A DNA stretch of 12,598 nt from UBA11606 sp964513285 (lineage in GTDB: Bacteria > Actinomycetota > Acidimicrobiia > Acidimicrobiales > Aldehydirespiratoraceae): the NCBI GenBank assembly GCA_964513285.1, contig CAZEML010000127.1, positions 1-12,598 of the forward strand, written 5' to 3'. Positions within the stretch are counted from its first letter, which is position 1, and each line of letters starts with the position of its first letter. The translations under genes and the position numbers were made by a program. Below, in pieces: positions 1-8,429 of this stretch. Under the pieces are notes generated by a model that worked only from the letters and a program-made list of their open reading frames with translations, searched no databases and was not told the origin of the DNA.

Positions 1-1
1 G

Positions 2-1867
2 TCACTCGTCAGCGGTGCCGTCGGCATCGCCGAGTGCTGTGTCGATGGATCCGACATCTGGTGGGCCGAGGCCAGACCGGATGAAGGCGGCCGCACCGCA
101 CTGATGCGTCAGCGCGACGGCGTCACCGAGGAGATCACCCCGCCTGACGCCTACGTGCGCACGCTCGTGCACGAGTACGGCGGCGGCTCGTGGTGGGTGC
201 AGAACGGCGCTTGCTACTACGTCGACGTCAGCGACCAGCGGCTGCGTCGCCTCGCGCCCGGCGAGGAACCGACCTTCCTCACTCCGGAGCCCGAGACGCC
301 CCGCGGGCTGCGCTTCGCCGATCTGCGAGTCACGCCCGACGACCGTTGGGTCGTCGCCGTTCGCGAGACCCATCACGCCGACCGCGAGCCGACCAATGAC
401 CTGGTCGCCGTCGCGACCGACGGATCGATGGAGCTGCGCGAACTCTGGGGTGGCACCGACTTCGTGTCGTCACCGCGGGTCTCGCCCGGCGGTGGCCGCC
501 TCGCGTGGGTCGCCTGGGATCACCCGAACATGCCGTGGGATGCCACCCGGCTGTTGGTCGCCCACCTCGGCGACGGCGAACTCGGCGACGCGGTCCTCGA
601 ACTCGGCAACGGCGCCGAAGCGTGGGTCGAACCGGGCTGGACACCCGATGGCGGGCTCGTCGCCTGCACCGACCGTGACGAGTGGTGGAACCTCTACGCA
701 GTCGACGACGAGGGTGGGCTCGAACCGGTCGTCACCGGCCCGTTCGAGATCCCGACCCCCAGCTGGGTGTTCGGTATGCAGCGGTGGGCGATCACCGACG
801 GCCACACGGTCGCCGCGATCGGTCTGCCGACCGGCGACGAGTTCATCGTCGACGGCCGCACCGTGTCGATGCCCGACGCCACCGTCTCGTCGCTGCAACC
901 CGCGGCCGACGGCGTCGTCTACGTCGGCGCCGGCTATGGCCACGAGAGCCAGGTCGTCCGCCTTCGGCTCGATGGCGACAAGGTCACCCGCGAGGTCGTG
1001 CATTCGGGCCGGGAGCTGCCGGTCGACATCGGGTATCTGATCGAGCCCGAGTCGATCACCTTCCCGACCGGCGACGGCGCCCAGGTCGCCCACGGCCTCT
1101 ACTACCCGCCGACCAACCCCGAACACGTCGGCCCCGACGATGCCGCGCCGCCCCTTCTCGTGCTCGCCCACGGTGGCCCGACGGCGCAGGCACGGCGCCA
1201 GCTCCAGCTCGGCATCCTCTACTGGACCAGCCGAGGGATCGCCGTCGTCGACGTCGACTACCGCGGCTCGACCGGGTACGGCCGGACCTTCCGGCGCGCC
1301 CTCGATGCGCAATGGGGCGTCGCCGATGTGGAGGACGCCGTCGCCGCGGCGCAGTACCTCGCCGACCGCGGCGACGTCGACCCCGACCGCCTCATGATCC
1401 GAGGCGGCTCGGCCGGCGGCTTCACCGTGCTGTCGGCGCTCGCCCACCACGACGTCTTCGCGTCGGGGGCGAGCCGTTACGGCGTCGCCGATCTCGAAGC
1501 GCTCGCCACCGAAACCCACAAGTTCGAGTCCCGCTACCTCGACACCCTCGTCGGGCCGTGGCCGGAGGCCAAGGCGATCTACGACGAACGCTCGCCGATC
1601 AATCACGTCGACAAGCTCTCCGCTCCGATGATCGTGTTGCAAGGCGACGAGGACGCGATCGTGCCGCCCAACCAGTCCGAGATGGTCGTCGAGGCGCTCG
1701 AGCGCAAGGGCGTCCCCGTCTCGTACCTGTTGTTCGAAGGCGAGCAGCACGGCTTCCGCAAGGCCGAGAACGTCATCGCCGCGCTCGAAGCCGAGCTCGC
1801 CTTCTTCGGTGAGATGCTGGGGTTCGTGCCGGCCGACGATCTCACCCCGCCGCCGATCCGTCGATGA
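2..1867 (+). CDS. S9 family prolyl oligopeptidase-type peptidase (5' end beyond window)
   Basis: Serine peptidase of the prolyl oligopeptidase/acylaminoacyl peptidase family (S9), expected to cleave short peptides, probably in the cytoplasm because no export signal is visible. The reading frame is open from base 2, and the residues before the first in-frame ATG (104) already look like family sequence (DGSDIWW, EGGRT), so the true start lies upstream. Of 621 visible residues, about 1-340 form the beta-propeller, including the family motif VHEYGGGSWW. About 360-621 form the alpha/beta hydrolase. Visible hydrolase motifs are HGGP (His390, oxyanion region), YRGSTGYG (from 420), the nucleophile elbow GGSAGG (Ser470), GDEDAIVPPNQ (catalytic Asp551) and EQHGF (catalytic His583), so the triad is complete. 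The stop overlaps the next gene's start by 4 bp (ATGA). Family assignment is secure; substrate is unknown. Confidence 0.95.
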   Translation, partial: SLVSGAVGIAECCVDGSDIWWAEARPDEGGRTALMRQRDGVTEEITPPDAYVRTLVHEYGGGSWWVQNGACYYVDVSDQRLRRLAPGEEPTFLTPEPETPRGLRFADLRVTPDDRWVVAVRETHHADREPTNDLVAVATDGSMELRELWGGTDFVSSPRVSPGGGRLAWVAWDHPNMPWDATRLLVAHLGDGELGDAVLELGNGAEAWVEPGWTPDGGLVACTDRDEWWNLYAVDDEGGLEPVVTGPFEIPTPSWVFGMQRWAITDGHTVAAIGLPTGDEFIVDGRTVSMPDATVSSLQPAADGVVYVGAGYGHESQVVRLRLDGDKVTREVVHSGRELPVDIGYLIEPESITFPTGDGAQVAHGLYYPPTNPEHVGPDDAAPPLLVLAHGGPTAQARRQLQLGILYWTSRGIAVVDVDYRGSTGYGRTFRRALDAQWGVADVEDAVAAAQYLADRGDVDPDRLMIRGGSAGGFTVLSALAHHDVFASGASRYGVADLEALATETHKFESRYLDTLVGPWPEAKAIYDERSPINHVDKLSAPMIVLQGDEDAIVPPNQSEMVVEALERKGVPVSYLLFEGEQHGFRKAENVIAALEAELAFFGEMLGFVPADDLTPPPIRR

Positions 1868-3687
1868 CCGGCGCCCGCCGTCGCCGGGGCGGGCTGCTCC
1901 TCACTGTCGCGCTCCTCGCATCGGTCGTCGCGGTCGCCGGGGCCGGGCCTGCGGCCGCCGACGGGTCGACCCTCGACATCTTCGTCACCGACGCTCGTGA
2001 TGCTCCACTCGCCGGCGCGACGATCGTGCTCGGCGACGAGACCGCCACGTCCGATCACTGGGGTCGGGCCCGGTTCCTCGACGCCGAGGCCGGCGACGTG
2101 CGCGTCACGCACCCTCGGTTCCCGACCCGTGCGGTGGCGTGGTCCGGCACGAGCGATCGGTTGACCATCCCGCTGGGGGCACCCGTGCTGCGGGCCGTGC
2201 ATGTCGCCGGCACACTGCCCGGCACCGCTCGATGGGACGAACTCGTCGCCCTCACCGAGACGACATCGGTCAACGCGTTCATGCTCGACATCAAGGACGA
2301 GTCGGGCCGCGTGTTCCCCGAGACCGAGTCGTCGTGGGCGAGGGCGGCAGGCGCTGCGACCGAGCGCTGGAACCTGGCCGAGGTCACCGCCGATCTCCAC
2401 GCCCGAGGCATCGCGGTGATCGGCCGCATCGTGTCGTTCCAGGATCCGATCGCCGGCAACGCCCTGCCCGACCTGGCGGTGAAGACCTCCGGCGGGTCGG
2501 TGTTCACCCGCCGCGACCAGACCTTCCTCGACCCGACCGACCCCGACGCCCGCGAGTACGCCCTCGAGTTGGCGGAGGAGGCGTGCGCGGCGGGGGTCGA
2601 CGAGGTCCAGTTCGACTATGTGCGCTTCCCCGACGGCGATCAGTCGAACCTGGTGTTCGACGGCGGCAAGAGCGAGGAGGTGCGGGTCAGCACGATCGCC
2701 GCCTTCTTGCAGGAAGCCAAGGATCGGGTCGGCCCCGGATGCGCGGTGGCCGCCGACATCTTCGGCTTCGTCACGTCGGTCGAGGGCGATGGCGGCATCG
2801 GCCATCACTTCGAGACCCTGGCTCGGGTCGCCGACGTGTTGTCACCGATGGCGTACCCCAACCACTGGAGTAGCGGCTGGTTCGGCTTCGACGACCCGGC
2901 GGCCAACCCGGGCGGCGTGATCGACGCCTCGATGCGCGATGCGATCCGTCGCGGCGGCGGTCTCACGACCATCCGACCGTGGTTGCAGGACTTCGGGGGC
3001 TATGGCCCCGACGAGGTGCGCGCCCAGATCGAGGCGGCCGATGCGCTCGGACTCGGCTGGATGCTCTGGAACGCGTCGAGTGTCTTCACCGTCGACGGCA
3101 TCCCGACCGAGTCCGAGATGCGCACCCCGAGTGCGCTCCCGGCGGCGACCGAGCAGAACCGTCCGGTCTCGGGCTACTGGGACGTCCCCGACACCTCGAC
3201 CTTCAGTGCCGATGTCGCCTGGCTCGGCGAGCAGGAGATCACCCGAGGGTGCAACTGGCCATGGGGCGACCGGTACTGTCCCGCCGCGTCGGTCACCCGA
3301 GCCCAAGCCGCCAGCTTGCTGGTCCGGGCGCTCGATTTGCCCGCATCCGACGTCGACCGGTTCACCGATGACGATTCCAGCGTGCACGAGGCCGACATCA
3401 ACGCCCTGGCCGCCGCCGGCATCACCCAAGGCTGCGCGGCCACCCGGTTCTGTCCCGACCAGGCGCTGACCCGCCAGCAGATGGCGTCGTTGATCGCCCG
3501 TGCTCTCGGCTTGCCCGCCGCCGACGCCGACACGTTCACCGACGACGACACGAGCGTGCACGAGCCCGACATCGAGCGTCTCGCCGCCGTGGGCATCACC
3601 AACGGCTGCACGCCGACGACGTTCTGCCCGCTGCGACCCGTCCGTCGCGACGAGGTCGCCGCCTTCTTGCACCGCGCCCTCGGCTGA
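1864..3687 (+). CDS. Exported DUF4015-type glycoside hydrolase-like protein with SLH-like repeats
   Basis: Predicted secreted protein of 607 residues. Residues 1-32 are a signal peptide (RRRR, hydrophobic 10-27, likely cleavage after PAAA). Residues about 36-100 resemble a carboxypeptidase-regulatory-like beta-sandwich (APLAGATIVL). Residues about 104-420 match the DUF4015 'putative glycosyl hydrolase' TIM-barrel family: MLDIKDESG (140-148) and VQFDYVRFPDGD (248-259) are its typical strand-end motifs, with acidic residues Asp142, Asp145, Asp251 and Asp257 as candidate active-site groups. The C-terminus (about 440-607) holds three SLH-like repeats; FTDDD at 500 and 558 shows a 58-residue period, and each repeat has a GC...CP cysteine pair. 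SLH-type repeats normally anchor proteins to the cell wall, so a surface enzyme acting on polysaccharide is inferred. The start overlaps the preceding stop (ATGA), with no clear Shine-Dalgarno, suggesting translational coupling. Substrate is unknown. Confidence 0.85.
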   Translation: MTGARRRRGGLLLTVALLASVVAVAGAGPAAADGSTLDIFVTDARDAPLAGATIVLGDETATSDHWGRARFLDAEAGDVRVTHPRFPTRAVAWSGTSDRLTIPLGAPVLRAVHVAGTLPGTARWDELVALTETTSVNAFMLDIKDESGRVFPETESSWARAAGAATERWNLAEVTADLHARGIAVIGRIVSFQDPIAGNALPDLAVKTSGGSVFTRRDQTFLDPTDPDAREYALELAEEACAAGVDEVQFDYVRFPDGDQSNLVFDGGKSEEVRVSTIAAFLQEAKDRVGPGCAVAADIFGFVTSVEGDGGIGHHFETLARVADVLSPMAYPNHWSSGWFGFDDPAANPGGVIDASMRDAIRRGGGLTTIRPWLQDFGGYGPDEVRAQIEAADALGLGWMLWNASSVFTVDGIPTESEMRTPSALPAATEQNRPVSGYWDVPDTSTFSADVAWLGEQEITRGCNWPWGDRYCPAASVTRAQAASLLVRALDLPASDVDRFTDDDSSVHEADINALAAAGITQGCAATRFCPDQALTRQQMASLIARALGLPAADADTFTDDDTSVHEPDIERLAAVGITNGCTPTTFCPLRPVRRDEVAAFLHRALG

Positions 3688-3771
3688 CCGAGCCCGAACG
3701 TCACACACTGTTCACGCAAAACCTGGCGGAACTCGGTGGCGAGCCCGCGGCCAACCGCGAGACTCAACGAT

Positions 3772-5343
3772 GTGAGTCGAGTACTTGTCGCAGAGAAGAT
3801 CGCCGATTCCGGACTGGACGCCTTGCGCGCCGCCGGTCACGAGGTCGATGTCCGGACCGGTCTGTCGCCCGAAGAGCTGCAGGGCGCGATCGCCGGCGCC
3901 GCAGGCCTGATCGTCCGCTCGGCCACCCAGGTTGACGCCGACCTCATCGCCGCGGCCGGCGGTTCGCTCGTCGTCGTCGGCCGAGCCGGCGTGGGTCTCG
4001 ACAATGTCGCCACCGAGACCGCGACCGAGCACGGGGTCATGGTCGTCAACGCCCCCGAATCGAACATCACCTCCGCCGCCGAGCACACCCTCGCCCTCCT
4101 GCTGTCGCAGGCCCGCAACGTGCCGCAGGCCCACGCTGCGCTCGTTGACGGCCGGTGGGAACGCTCGAAGTGGGAAGGCGTCGAGCTCCAGGACAAGACG
4201 TTGGGCGTGATCGGCTTCGGTCGCATCGGCAACCTGGTCGCCCAGCGGGCCGCGGCGTTCGGCATGAAGATCGTCGCTCACGACCCGTTCGTGGGTCCCG
4301 AAGCCGGCCGTCGACTCGACGTCGAGCTCGTCGACCTCGACGAACTGATGGGCCGGGCCGACTTCCTCACCCTCCACGTCGCCAAGACTCCCGACACGAT
4401 CGGCATGATCAACAAGGAGCGCCTGGCCCTCGCCAAGCCCAACCTTCGGATCATCAACGTCGCCCGCGGCGGCATCATCGACGAGGCCGCCTTGGCCGAC
4501 GCCGTGACCGCCGGTCAGATCGCCGGCGCCGCGATCGACGTGTTCGACAACGAACCCACGACCGAGTCGCCACTGATCGGCGTACCCGGCATCGTCGTCA
4601 CCCCGCACCTTGGGGCGTCGACCGCCGAAGCCCAGGATCGAGCCGGCGAGACCATCGCCGACCAGGTCATCAAGGCGCTGGCGGGGGACTTCGTCCCCTT
4701 CGCCGTGAACGTCGACGCTGCTGCCGCATCCGGCCCGCTGCGCGACCATCTCCCGGTGTGCGAACAGCTCGGCATGCTCTTCGCCGGGCTCGTCGACCAG
4801 CTTCCCGACTCGATCGACCTCGAGTTCCGCGGCGAGATCGGCGAATCCGACCCCTCGCTCGGCAAGCTCAGCTTCCTCAAGGGTCTGCTCGGCCACATCA
4901 GCGGCGACCCGGTCAGCTACGTGAACGCCTCCGCCCTCGCGGAGGAGCGCGGTCTCGACGTTCGCGTCATCGCCGCCCCCGCCGCCCAGGACCGCACCAA
5001 CGTCGTTCGTGTGACCGGTGGCGATCACTCCGTCGCCGGCGCCATCTCGATCCACGACGGCGGCACCCGCCTCCTCGAGGTCGATGGCCACCGCCTCGAG
5101 ATCCGGCCCTCCGATCACATGTTGATCGTTCGGAACCAGGACGTACCGGGCATGGTCGGCATCGTCGGCACCGAGGTCGGCGACGCCGGGGTCAACATCT
5201 CCAACATGTACATCGGTGAAGACGACGACGGTGTCGCCGCCATGATGGTCATCTCGACCGACGGACTCGTCCCCAACAACGTGCAGGACGCGCTCCGCTC
5301 GGTCGAGGGTGTCCGCGAGGTCCGGGCGCTGCGTCTCCGCTGA
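3772..5343 (+). CDS. serA: D-3-phosphoglycerate dehydrogenase
   Basis: Oxidises 3-phosphoglycerate to 3-phosphohydroxypyruvate with NAD, the first step of the phosphorylated serine pathway; cytoplasmic. From the GTG at 3772 the protein has 523 residues, matching the long actinobacterial form (substrate, NAD, intervening ASB and ACT domains). Visible motifs are RAGVGLDN (71-78), the NAD-binding GFGRIG (148-153), NVARGG with catalytic Arg232, Glu261 in DNEP and catalytic His279 in TPHLGAS. The ASB domain covers about 320-440 and the C-terminal ACT domain about 450-523 (VPGMVGIVGTEVGDAGVNIS), a site of serine feedback in relatives. A GTG at 3736 adds 12 residues (ASPRPTARLN...) that do not look like family sequence. 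It does have a GGCGGA five bases upstream, so the start is not certain. It lies 84 bp after the DUF4015 gene and may have its own promoter. Confidence 0.96.
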   Translation: MSRVLVAEKIADSGLDALRAAGHEVDVRTGLSPEELQGAIAGAAGLIVRSATQVDADLIAAAGGSLVVVGRAGVGLDNVATETATEHGVMVVNAPESNITSAAEHTLALLLSQARNVPQAHAALVDGRWERSKWEGVELQDKTLGVIGFGRIGNLVAQRAAAFGMKIVAHDPFVGPEAGRRLDVELVDLDELMGRADFLTLHVAKTPDTIGMINKERLALAKPNLRIINVARGGIIDEAALADAVTAGQIAGAAIDVFDNEPTTESPLIGVPGIVVTPHLGASTAEAQDRAGETIADQVIKALAGDFVPFAVNVDAAAASGPLRDHLPVCEQLGMLFAGLVDQLPDSIDLEFRGEIGESDPSLGKLSFLKGLLGHISGDPVSYVNASALAEERGLDVRVIAAPAAQDRTNVVRVTGGDHSVAGAISIHDGGTRLLEVDGHRLEIRPSDHMLIVRNQDVPGMVGIVGTEVGDAGVNISNMYIGEDDDGVAAMMVISTDGLVPNNVQDALRSVEGVREVRALRLR

Positions 5344-5382
5344 CGCTTCGCGCGAGCGCTTCGCTGGATCTCCCGCGTTGCG

Positions 5383-5883
5383 CTAACGCTTGGCCTTCCG
5401 ATAGCCATCGGCTTCGGCCGACGCCTCGTCGCAGTAGCAACGCTCCGCCTTGGTCCGGCTGTACGACATGCCGCCGGGCACATGGAAGATCTTGCTCTGA
5501 TCGTTGCCCTTGATCGGGTGCGAACCAGGGCACTCGCCCATGGCGTCGGGCTCGACCCACGGTGAGGCCTCGTCCGACTCGGTGTCCTCGCTGGCCGTCT
5601 CGGTGAGATCGTGGCTGACGAAACCCTGCGGCGTGATCGTCGCCTCGTCGCTGGCCTCGTCGGGCGCCTCCGCGGCGGCGACCTCGCTGCCGCCCAGGTC
5701 GGTGAACGTGACCGGCCCCGACCGGGTCGGGGTCGGGACCTCGTCGCCCAACGGTTCCCAGCTCGCCGCGCCCTGGGCGGGCGGGGTGGGTTGACGGCGA
5801 GCCGAACGGATCAGGCCGTAGAGAAACGCGGCCAGCGCGCCGAGGCCGGTGGCCCGAACGAAACGGAAGAGGGGGGATGACAT
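5383..5883 (-). CDS. Small membrane-anchored protein with C-terminal sunset-type domain
   Basis: Protein of 166 residues. One hydrophobic segment near the N-terminus (about 10-27) is followed by RSARR, then an acidic, Pro/Thr/Ser/Glu-rich linker (about 30-117). A compact C-terminal domain (118-166) carries CPGSHPIKGN, HVPGGMSY, Cys149 and Cys151 in ERCYC, and ends GYRKAKR. That pattern (CP..HPIKGN, Y/FHVPGG, ER.(F/Y)C, AGYR..KR) is what I recall as the 'sunset' domain, found at the C-termini of actinobacterial membrane and surface proteins such as ArfC variants. Its function is not established. The cysteines and histidines could bind metal, but that is speculation. The ATG at 5883 has no Shine-Dalgarno; a TACCGT box lies 7 nt upstream. 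It sits 66 bp downstream of the beta-propeller lipoprotein on the same strand and converges on serA across 39 bp. Confidence 0.8.
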   Translation of the reverse strand: MSSPLFRFVRATGLGALAAFLYGLIRSARRQPTPPAQGAASWEPLGDEVPTPTRSGPVTFTDLGGSEVAAAEAPDEASDEATITPQGFVSHDLTETASEDTESDEASPWVEPDAMGECPGSHPIKGNDQSKIFHVPGGMSYSRTKAERCYCDEASAEADGYRKAKR

Positions 5884-5890
5884 GCCGTCG

Positions 5891-5896
5891 ACGGTA
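5891..5896 (-). promoter_or_regulatory. Candidate -10 box (TACCGT) of leaderless sunset-domain gene
   Basis: On the - strand TACCGT fits the actinobacterial -10 consensus TANNNT and ends 7 nt before the ATG at 5883, the spacing expected when transcription starts at the A of the start codon. No Shine-Dalgarno and no convincing -35 were seen. Confidence 0.45.
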
Positions 5897-5949
5897 GTCG
5901 GGGCCGCACCGTCGAACGATGCAAACCCCGACCAACCGTCCGTTCCGGC

Positions 5950-8316
5950 TCAGCCGACGGTCAGATGGTCCAACCGCTCGAGGCTGACGATGTCGTTGAT
6001 CTGGAGCCGGGCCGGGCTGTCCGGCGACAGGTAGCCCCAGGCCGAACTCAGGGTCCAGAGCTCGTCGCTGTTGATCACCATGGTGCGGTTGATCACCGGC
6101 AGGTTGTAGCTCTGCCAGCACCACACGAGGGCGGTCTCCTCGGGGATCTCCACGCCGAACTCCTCGGCCGCGTCACGCAGCCACGGCTCCTCGTAGCAGT
6201 CATAGCCGGTCGCCGTCTGCGACTCGCCCGGGTCGCAGCGAAGGAACAGGGCGCCGCTCTCGACGTTGGCGAGGAACGCTTCGACGGCCTCGGGGTCGTC
6301 GGTGCCGAGCGCATCCGGGGTGACGACATCGCACTCGGTGGCGCCGCGCTCGTCGGTCTCGTCGATGTGGTCGATGCGGCCGATCTCTTCGATCGTGGTG
6401 CCCTCGACCTTGAGGACGACGGCGCCGGCCCAGTTCTCGCCGTTCTCCCACACGTTGACGGGCACGACGGCGATCGATTCAGGCGCCCACCACAAGAAGC
6501 TGCGGTGTTCCCAGCCGATGTCGTTCCAGGCGCCGGGCGCCTGCCACACCGAGACCTCCAGCGGGTTGGCGGGGTCGCTCACATCGAAGATCGAGACCTT
6601 CGAGCCGGTGACCCGCCCGTCGAGGTCGGCATCGGAGCCGACGCCGAGCACCCGACCGTCACCGATGGGATGCAGGTAGCTGGAGAAGCCCGGGATCTTG
6701 AGCTCGCCGACGACCCGCGGGTTCTCCGGGTCGCTCAGGTCGAGGGTGTAGAAGGGGTCGATCTGGCGGAAGGTGACGACGTAGCCGACGTCGCCCACGA
6801 ACCGGACCGACTGGACGGCCTCGCCGTTGCCCATGTCGCCGACGCTGCCGACCTCGATCAGTTCGCCGTCGGTCTCGCGCAGGACCCGCACGAAGCTCTC
6901 CGAGGTCTGCGCCCAGACGTCGCCGGTGGTGGTGACGACCCGAAGATGACCGGCGTGCTCACTGAAGGAGAACTGGTCACGGACGTCGCCGGGCACCGAG
7001 CCCGAGGCGGTGTAGGCCGCTCCGGTGTCGCTCAGCGCGAACCGGTGGATCGAGGTGTGGCGGGCGTTCCAGGCCTCTTCCCAGGCGCTCTCGTCGTCCT
7101 CGAGGATCCCCCAGTCCGGCCAGGTCTGGGTGGCGACGAAGATCGACTCGGTCGAGCCGTAGACGATGTTGCCGGGGGCGAGCACGCTCGTGGTGTCGCG
7201 GTCGTCGATGTCGCCGGCGACCGGAACGCTCAGCACCGACAAGATGCCGAACCCGGCGAACTCGGTCGGGGCGTGGACGGCGCCGCAGTCGGGGAGCAGG
7301 CCGGTGTCGGTGATCGCACCGTCGGCGCCCTCGAGCCCGTAGGCGGGCAGCCAGTCCGACAGCTCGGACTCGCGGACGGCGGCCTGGTTCGCGTCGCGGG
7401 CGATGTCCTCGCCGGACTCGCTCTGCGGGTAGACGAACGGGAAGTTGTACTGCGGGTTGCTGCGGATGATCACCCGGGCCACGCCGTCGACCGCACGAGC
7501 GGACACATAGTCGCCCTCGACCACGATCGACTCGACGATCTCGGGATCACCCGACCCGTCGATCGAGATCCGGGTGACGCGCACGATGTTGCTGCCGTAC
7601 CACGGCTCTTCGATGGCGATGTCGTCGGCGAACGACGCTTCTGCGTCGCCGTCCGCAGCGAGCTCCGGGAAGCCGAAGCCCTGCTCGAACCAACCTGAAC
7701 CGATGAGGAGGATCTCGTCGCCGGCGAGGAACAGCTCGCTGTTCCAGCTCTGGGGAAGGTCGACCGAGCCGATCACGACCCGCTCGTCGACGTCGACGAC
7801 GACGAGCTGGTTGGCCGCGACGAGGTAGATGCGCTCACCGTCGGTCTTGATGATGTCGGCTTCGTCCACGCCGATCTCTTGCACGTTGGTGCCGGAGAAG
7901 TCGACGCCTTCGACCGCGCTGGCGGCGTCGTCGCCGCCGTCGAAGGACTGGGCTGCCTCGGCTGGTTCGGCCGTGTCGGCCACGGCCATGTCGTCCTCTT
8001 CGGCCATGTCGAAGTCGGCGCGGGCGAAGGCGATCGGACCGCCGTACCAGCCACCGGACTCGAAGCCCCAGGGGCCGACGCGTTCGGCGGCCTCGGTGCG
8101 CAGGTGGTCGAGCAGGGCGTCGCAATCACCGAAGCCGGAGAGGGCGGAGGTGAGGACGAGCTCGTCTCCGTCGATCTCGACGACGACCTCGCCATCGTCG
8201 TTGCGCTCTGGCGCAGACGTGGTCGGCGTGTCGCCGCCCTGTTCGACGGGATCGTCGCCGCTGCAGGCCGAGGCCAGCAGGGCGAGGGTCAGGATGGTGA
8301 AGAGGATTCTGCGCAC
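5950..8316 (-). CDS. Beta-propeller domain lipoprotein
   Basis: Large secreted lipoprotein of 788 residues. The chosen start is the GTG at 8316. It gives a short basic N-terminus (RR), a hydrophobic stretch and the lipobox LASAC with lipidated Cys18. A GGAG lies 10 nt upstream. The frame stays open to an ATG at 8406, but that would put 30 polar residues before the signal peptide. After a Ser/Thr/Asp-rich linker, FSGTNVQEIGVDEADIIKTDG (from about 140) is the signature I know from the bacterial/archaeal 'beta propeller domain' secreted family (PF09826). Blade-like repeats follow (DVSDPANPLEVSVW, DLSDPENPRVVGEL). Six non-lipidated cysteines occur, which could form disulfides outside the cell. 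The function of the family is unknown; a scaffold or binding role on the outer face of the membrane is inference. The sunset-domain gene follows on the same strand. Confidence 0.88.
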   Translation of the reverse strand: MRRILFTILTLALLASACSGDDPVEQGGDTPTTSAPERNDDGEVVVEIDGDELVLTSALSGFGDCDALLDHLRTEAAERVGPWGFESGGWYGGPIAFARADFDMAEEDDMAVADTAEPAEAAQSFDGGDDAASAVEGVDFSGTNVQEIGVDEADIIKTDGERIYLVAANQLVVVDVDERVVIGSVDLPQSWNSELFLAGDEILLIGSGWFEQGFGFPELAADGDAEASFADDIAIEEPWYGSNIVRVTRISIDGSGDPEIVESIVVEGDYVSARAVDGVARVIIRSNPQYNFPFVYPQSESGEDIARDANQAAVRESELSDWLPAYGLEGADGAITDTGLLPDCGAVHAPTEFAGFGILSVLSVPVAGDIDDRDTTSVLAPGNIVYGSTESIFVATQTWPDWGILEDDESAWEEAWNARHTSIHRFALSDTGAAYTASGSVPGDVRDQFSFSEHAGHLRVVTTTGDVWAQTSESFVRVLRETDGELIEVGSVGDMGNGEAVQSVRFVGDVGYVVTFRQIDPFYTLDLSDPENPRVVGELKIPGFSSYLHPIGDGRVLGVGSDADLDGRVTGSKVSIFDVSDPANPLEVSVWQAPGAWNDIGWEHRSFLWWAPESIAVVPVNVWENGENWAGAVVLKVEGTTIEEIGRIDHIDETDERGATECDVVTPDALGTDDPEAVEAFLANVESGALFLRCDPGESQTATGYDCYEEPWLRDAAEEFGVEIPEETALVWCWQSYNLPVINRTMVINSDELWTLSSAWGYLSPDSPARLQINDIVSLERLDHLTVG

Positions 8317-8326
8317 GATTCGACAT

Positions 8327-8330
8327 CTCC
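8327..8330 (-). promoter_or_regulatory. Ribosome binding site deciding the lipoprotein start
   Basis: GGAG on the - strand lies 10 nt before the GTG at 8316. It supports this start over the ATG at 8406, and the protein then begins directly with the signal peptide. Confidence 0.6.
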
Positions 8331-8417
8331 GGTTCGCAGTGAGTGGTGACCGCTCTGACGGTCGGTCTGGGCGACTGGTTCCCGTCGGCCCGACATTTTC
8401 TTCCATCGGCCGCGGCC

Positions 8418-8423
8418 TACCGT
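8418..8423 (+). promoter_or_regulatory. Candidate -10 box (TACCGT) of leaderless Nudix gene
   Basis: TACCGT fits TANNNT and ends 6 nt before the ATG at 8430. There is no Shine-Dalgarno in front of that ATG, so a leaderless transcript beginning at the start codon is the simplest reading. The same hexamer sits before the sunset-domain gene. No good -35 was found. Confidence 0.5.
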
Positions 8424-8429
8424 TCCTGC

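Noticed and set aside
470..1750. 426-codon open frame on the - strand opposite the S9 peptidase
   Set aside because: It lies wholly antisense to a gene with complete catalytic motifs; its protein is low-complexity (Gly/Val/Asp/Arg) with no domain, as expected for the mirror frame of high-GC coding DNA.
3712..5118. 468-codon open frame on the - strand opposite serA
   Set aside because: Antisense shadow of serA; composition is dominated by Gly, Asp and Val with no recognisable motif.
5344..5382. GC-rich bidirectional terminator between serA and the sunset-domain gene
   Set aside because: Only short, imperfect complementary segments (such as AGCGC/GCGCT) are present; no stem convincing enough to call.
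5965..7698. 577-codon open frame on the + strand opposite the beta-propeller lipoprotein
   Set aside because: The - strand frame has a lipobox, a ribosome site and family signature motifs; the + strand frame has none and looks like a codon-bias shadow.
8348..8363. GACCG-N6-CGGTC inverted repeat between the lipoprotein and Nudix genes
   Set aside because: The arms are only 5 bp, no second copy was seen, and no regulator lies next to it; short repeats like this are common at this GC content.
8317..8406. Longer lipoprotein beginning at the ATG at 8406
   Set aside because: This would put 30 polar residues before the signal peptide and lipobox; the GTG at 8316 has GGAG upstream and begins the signal peptide directly.
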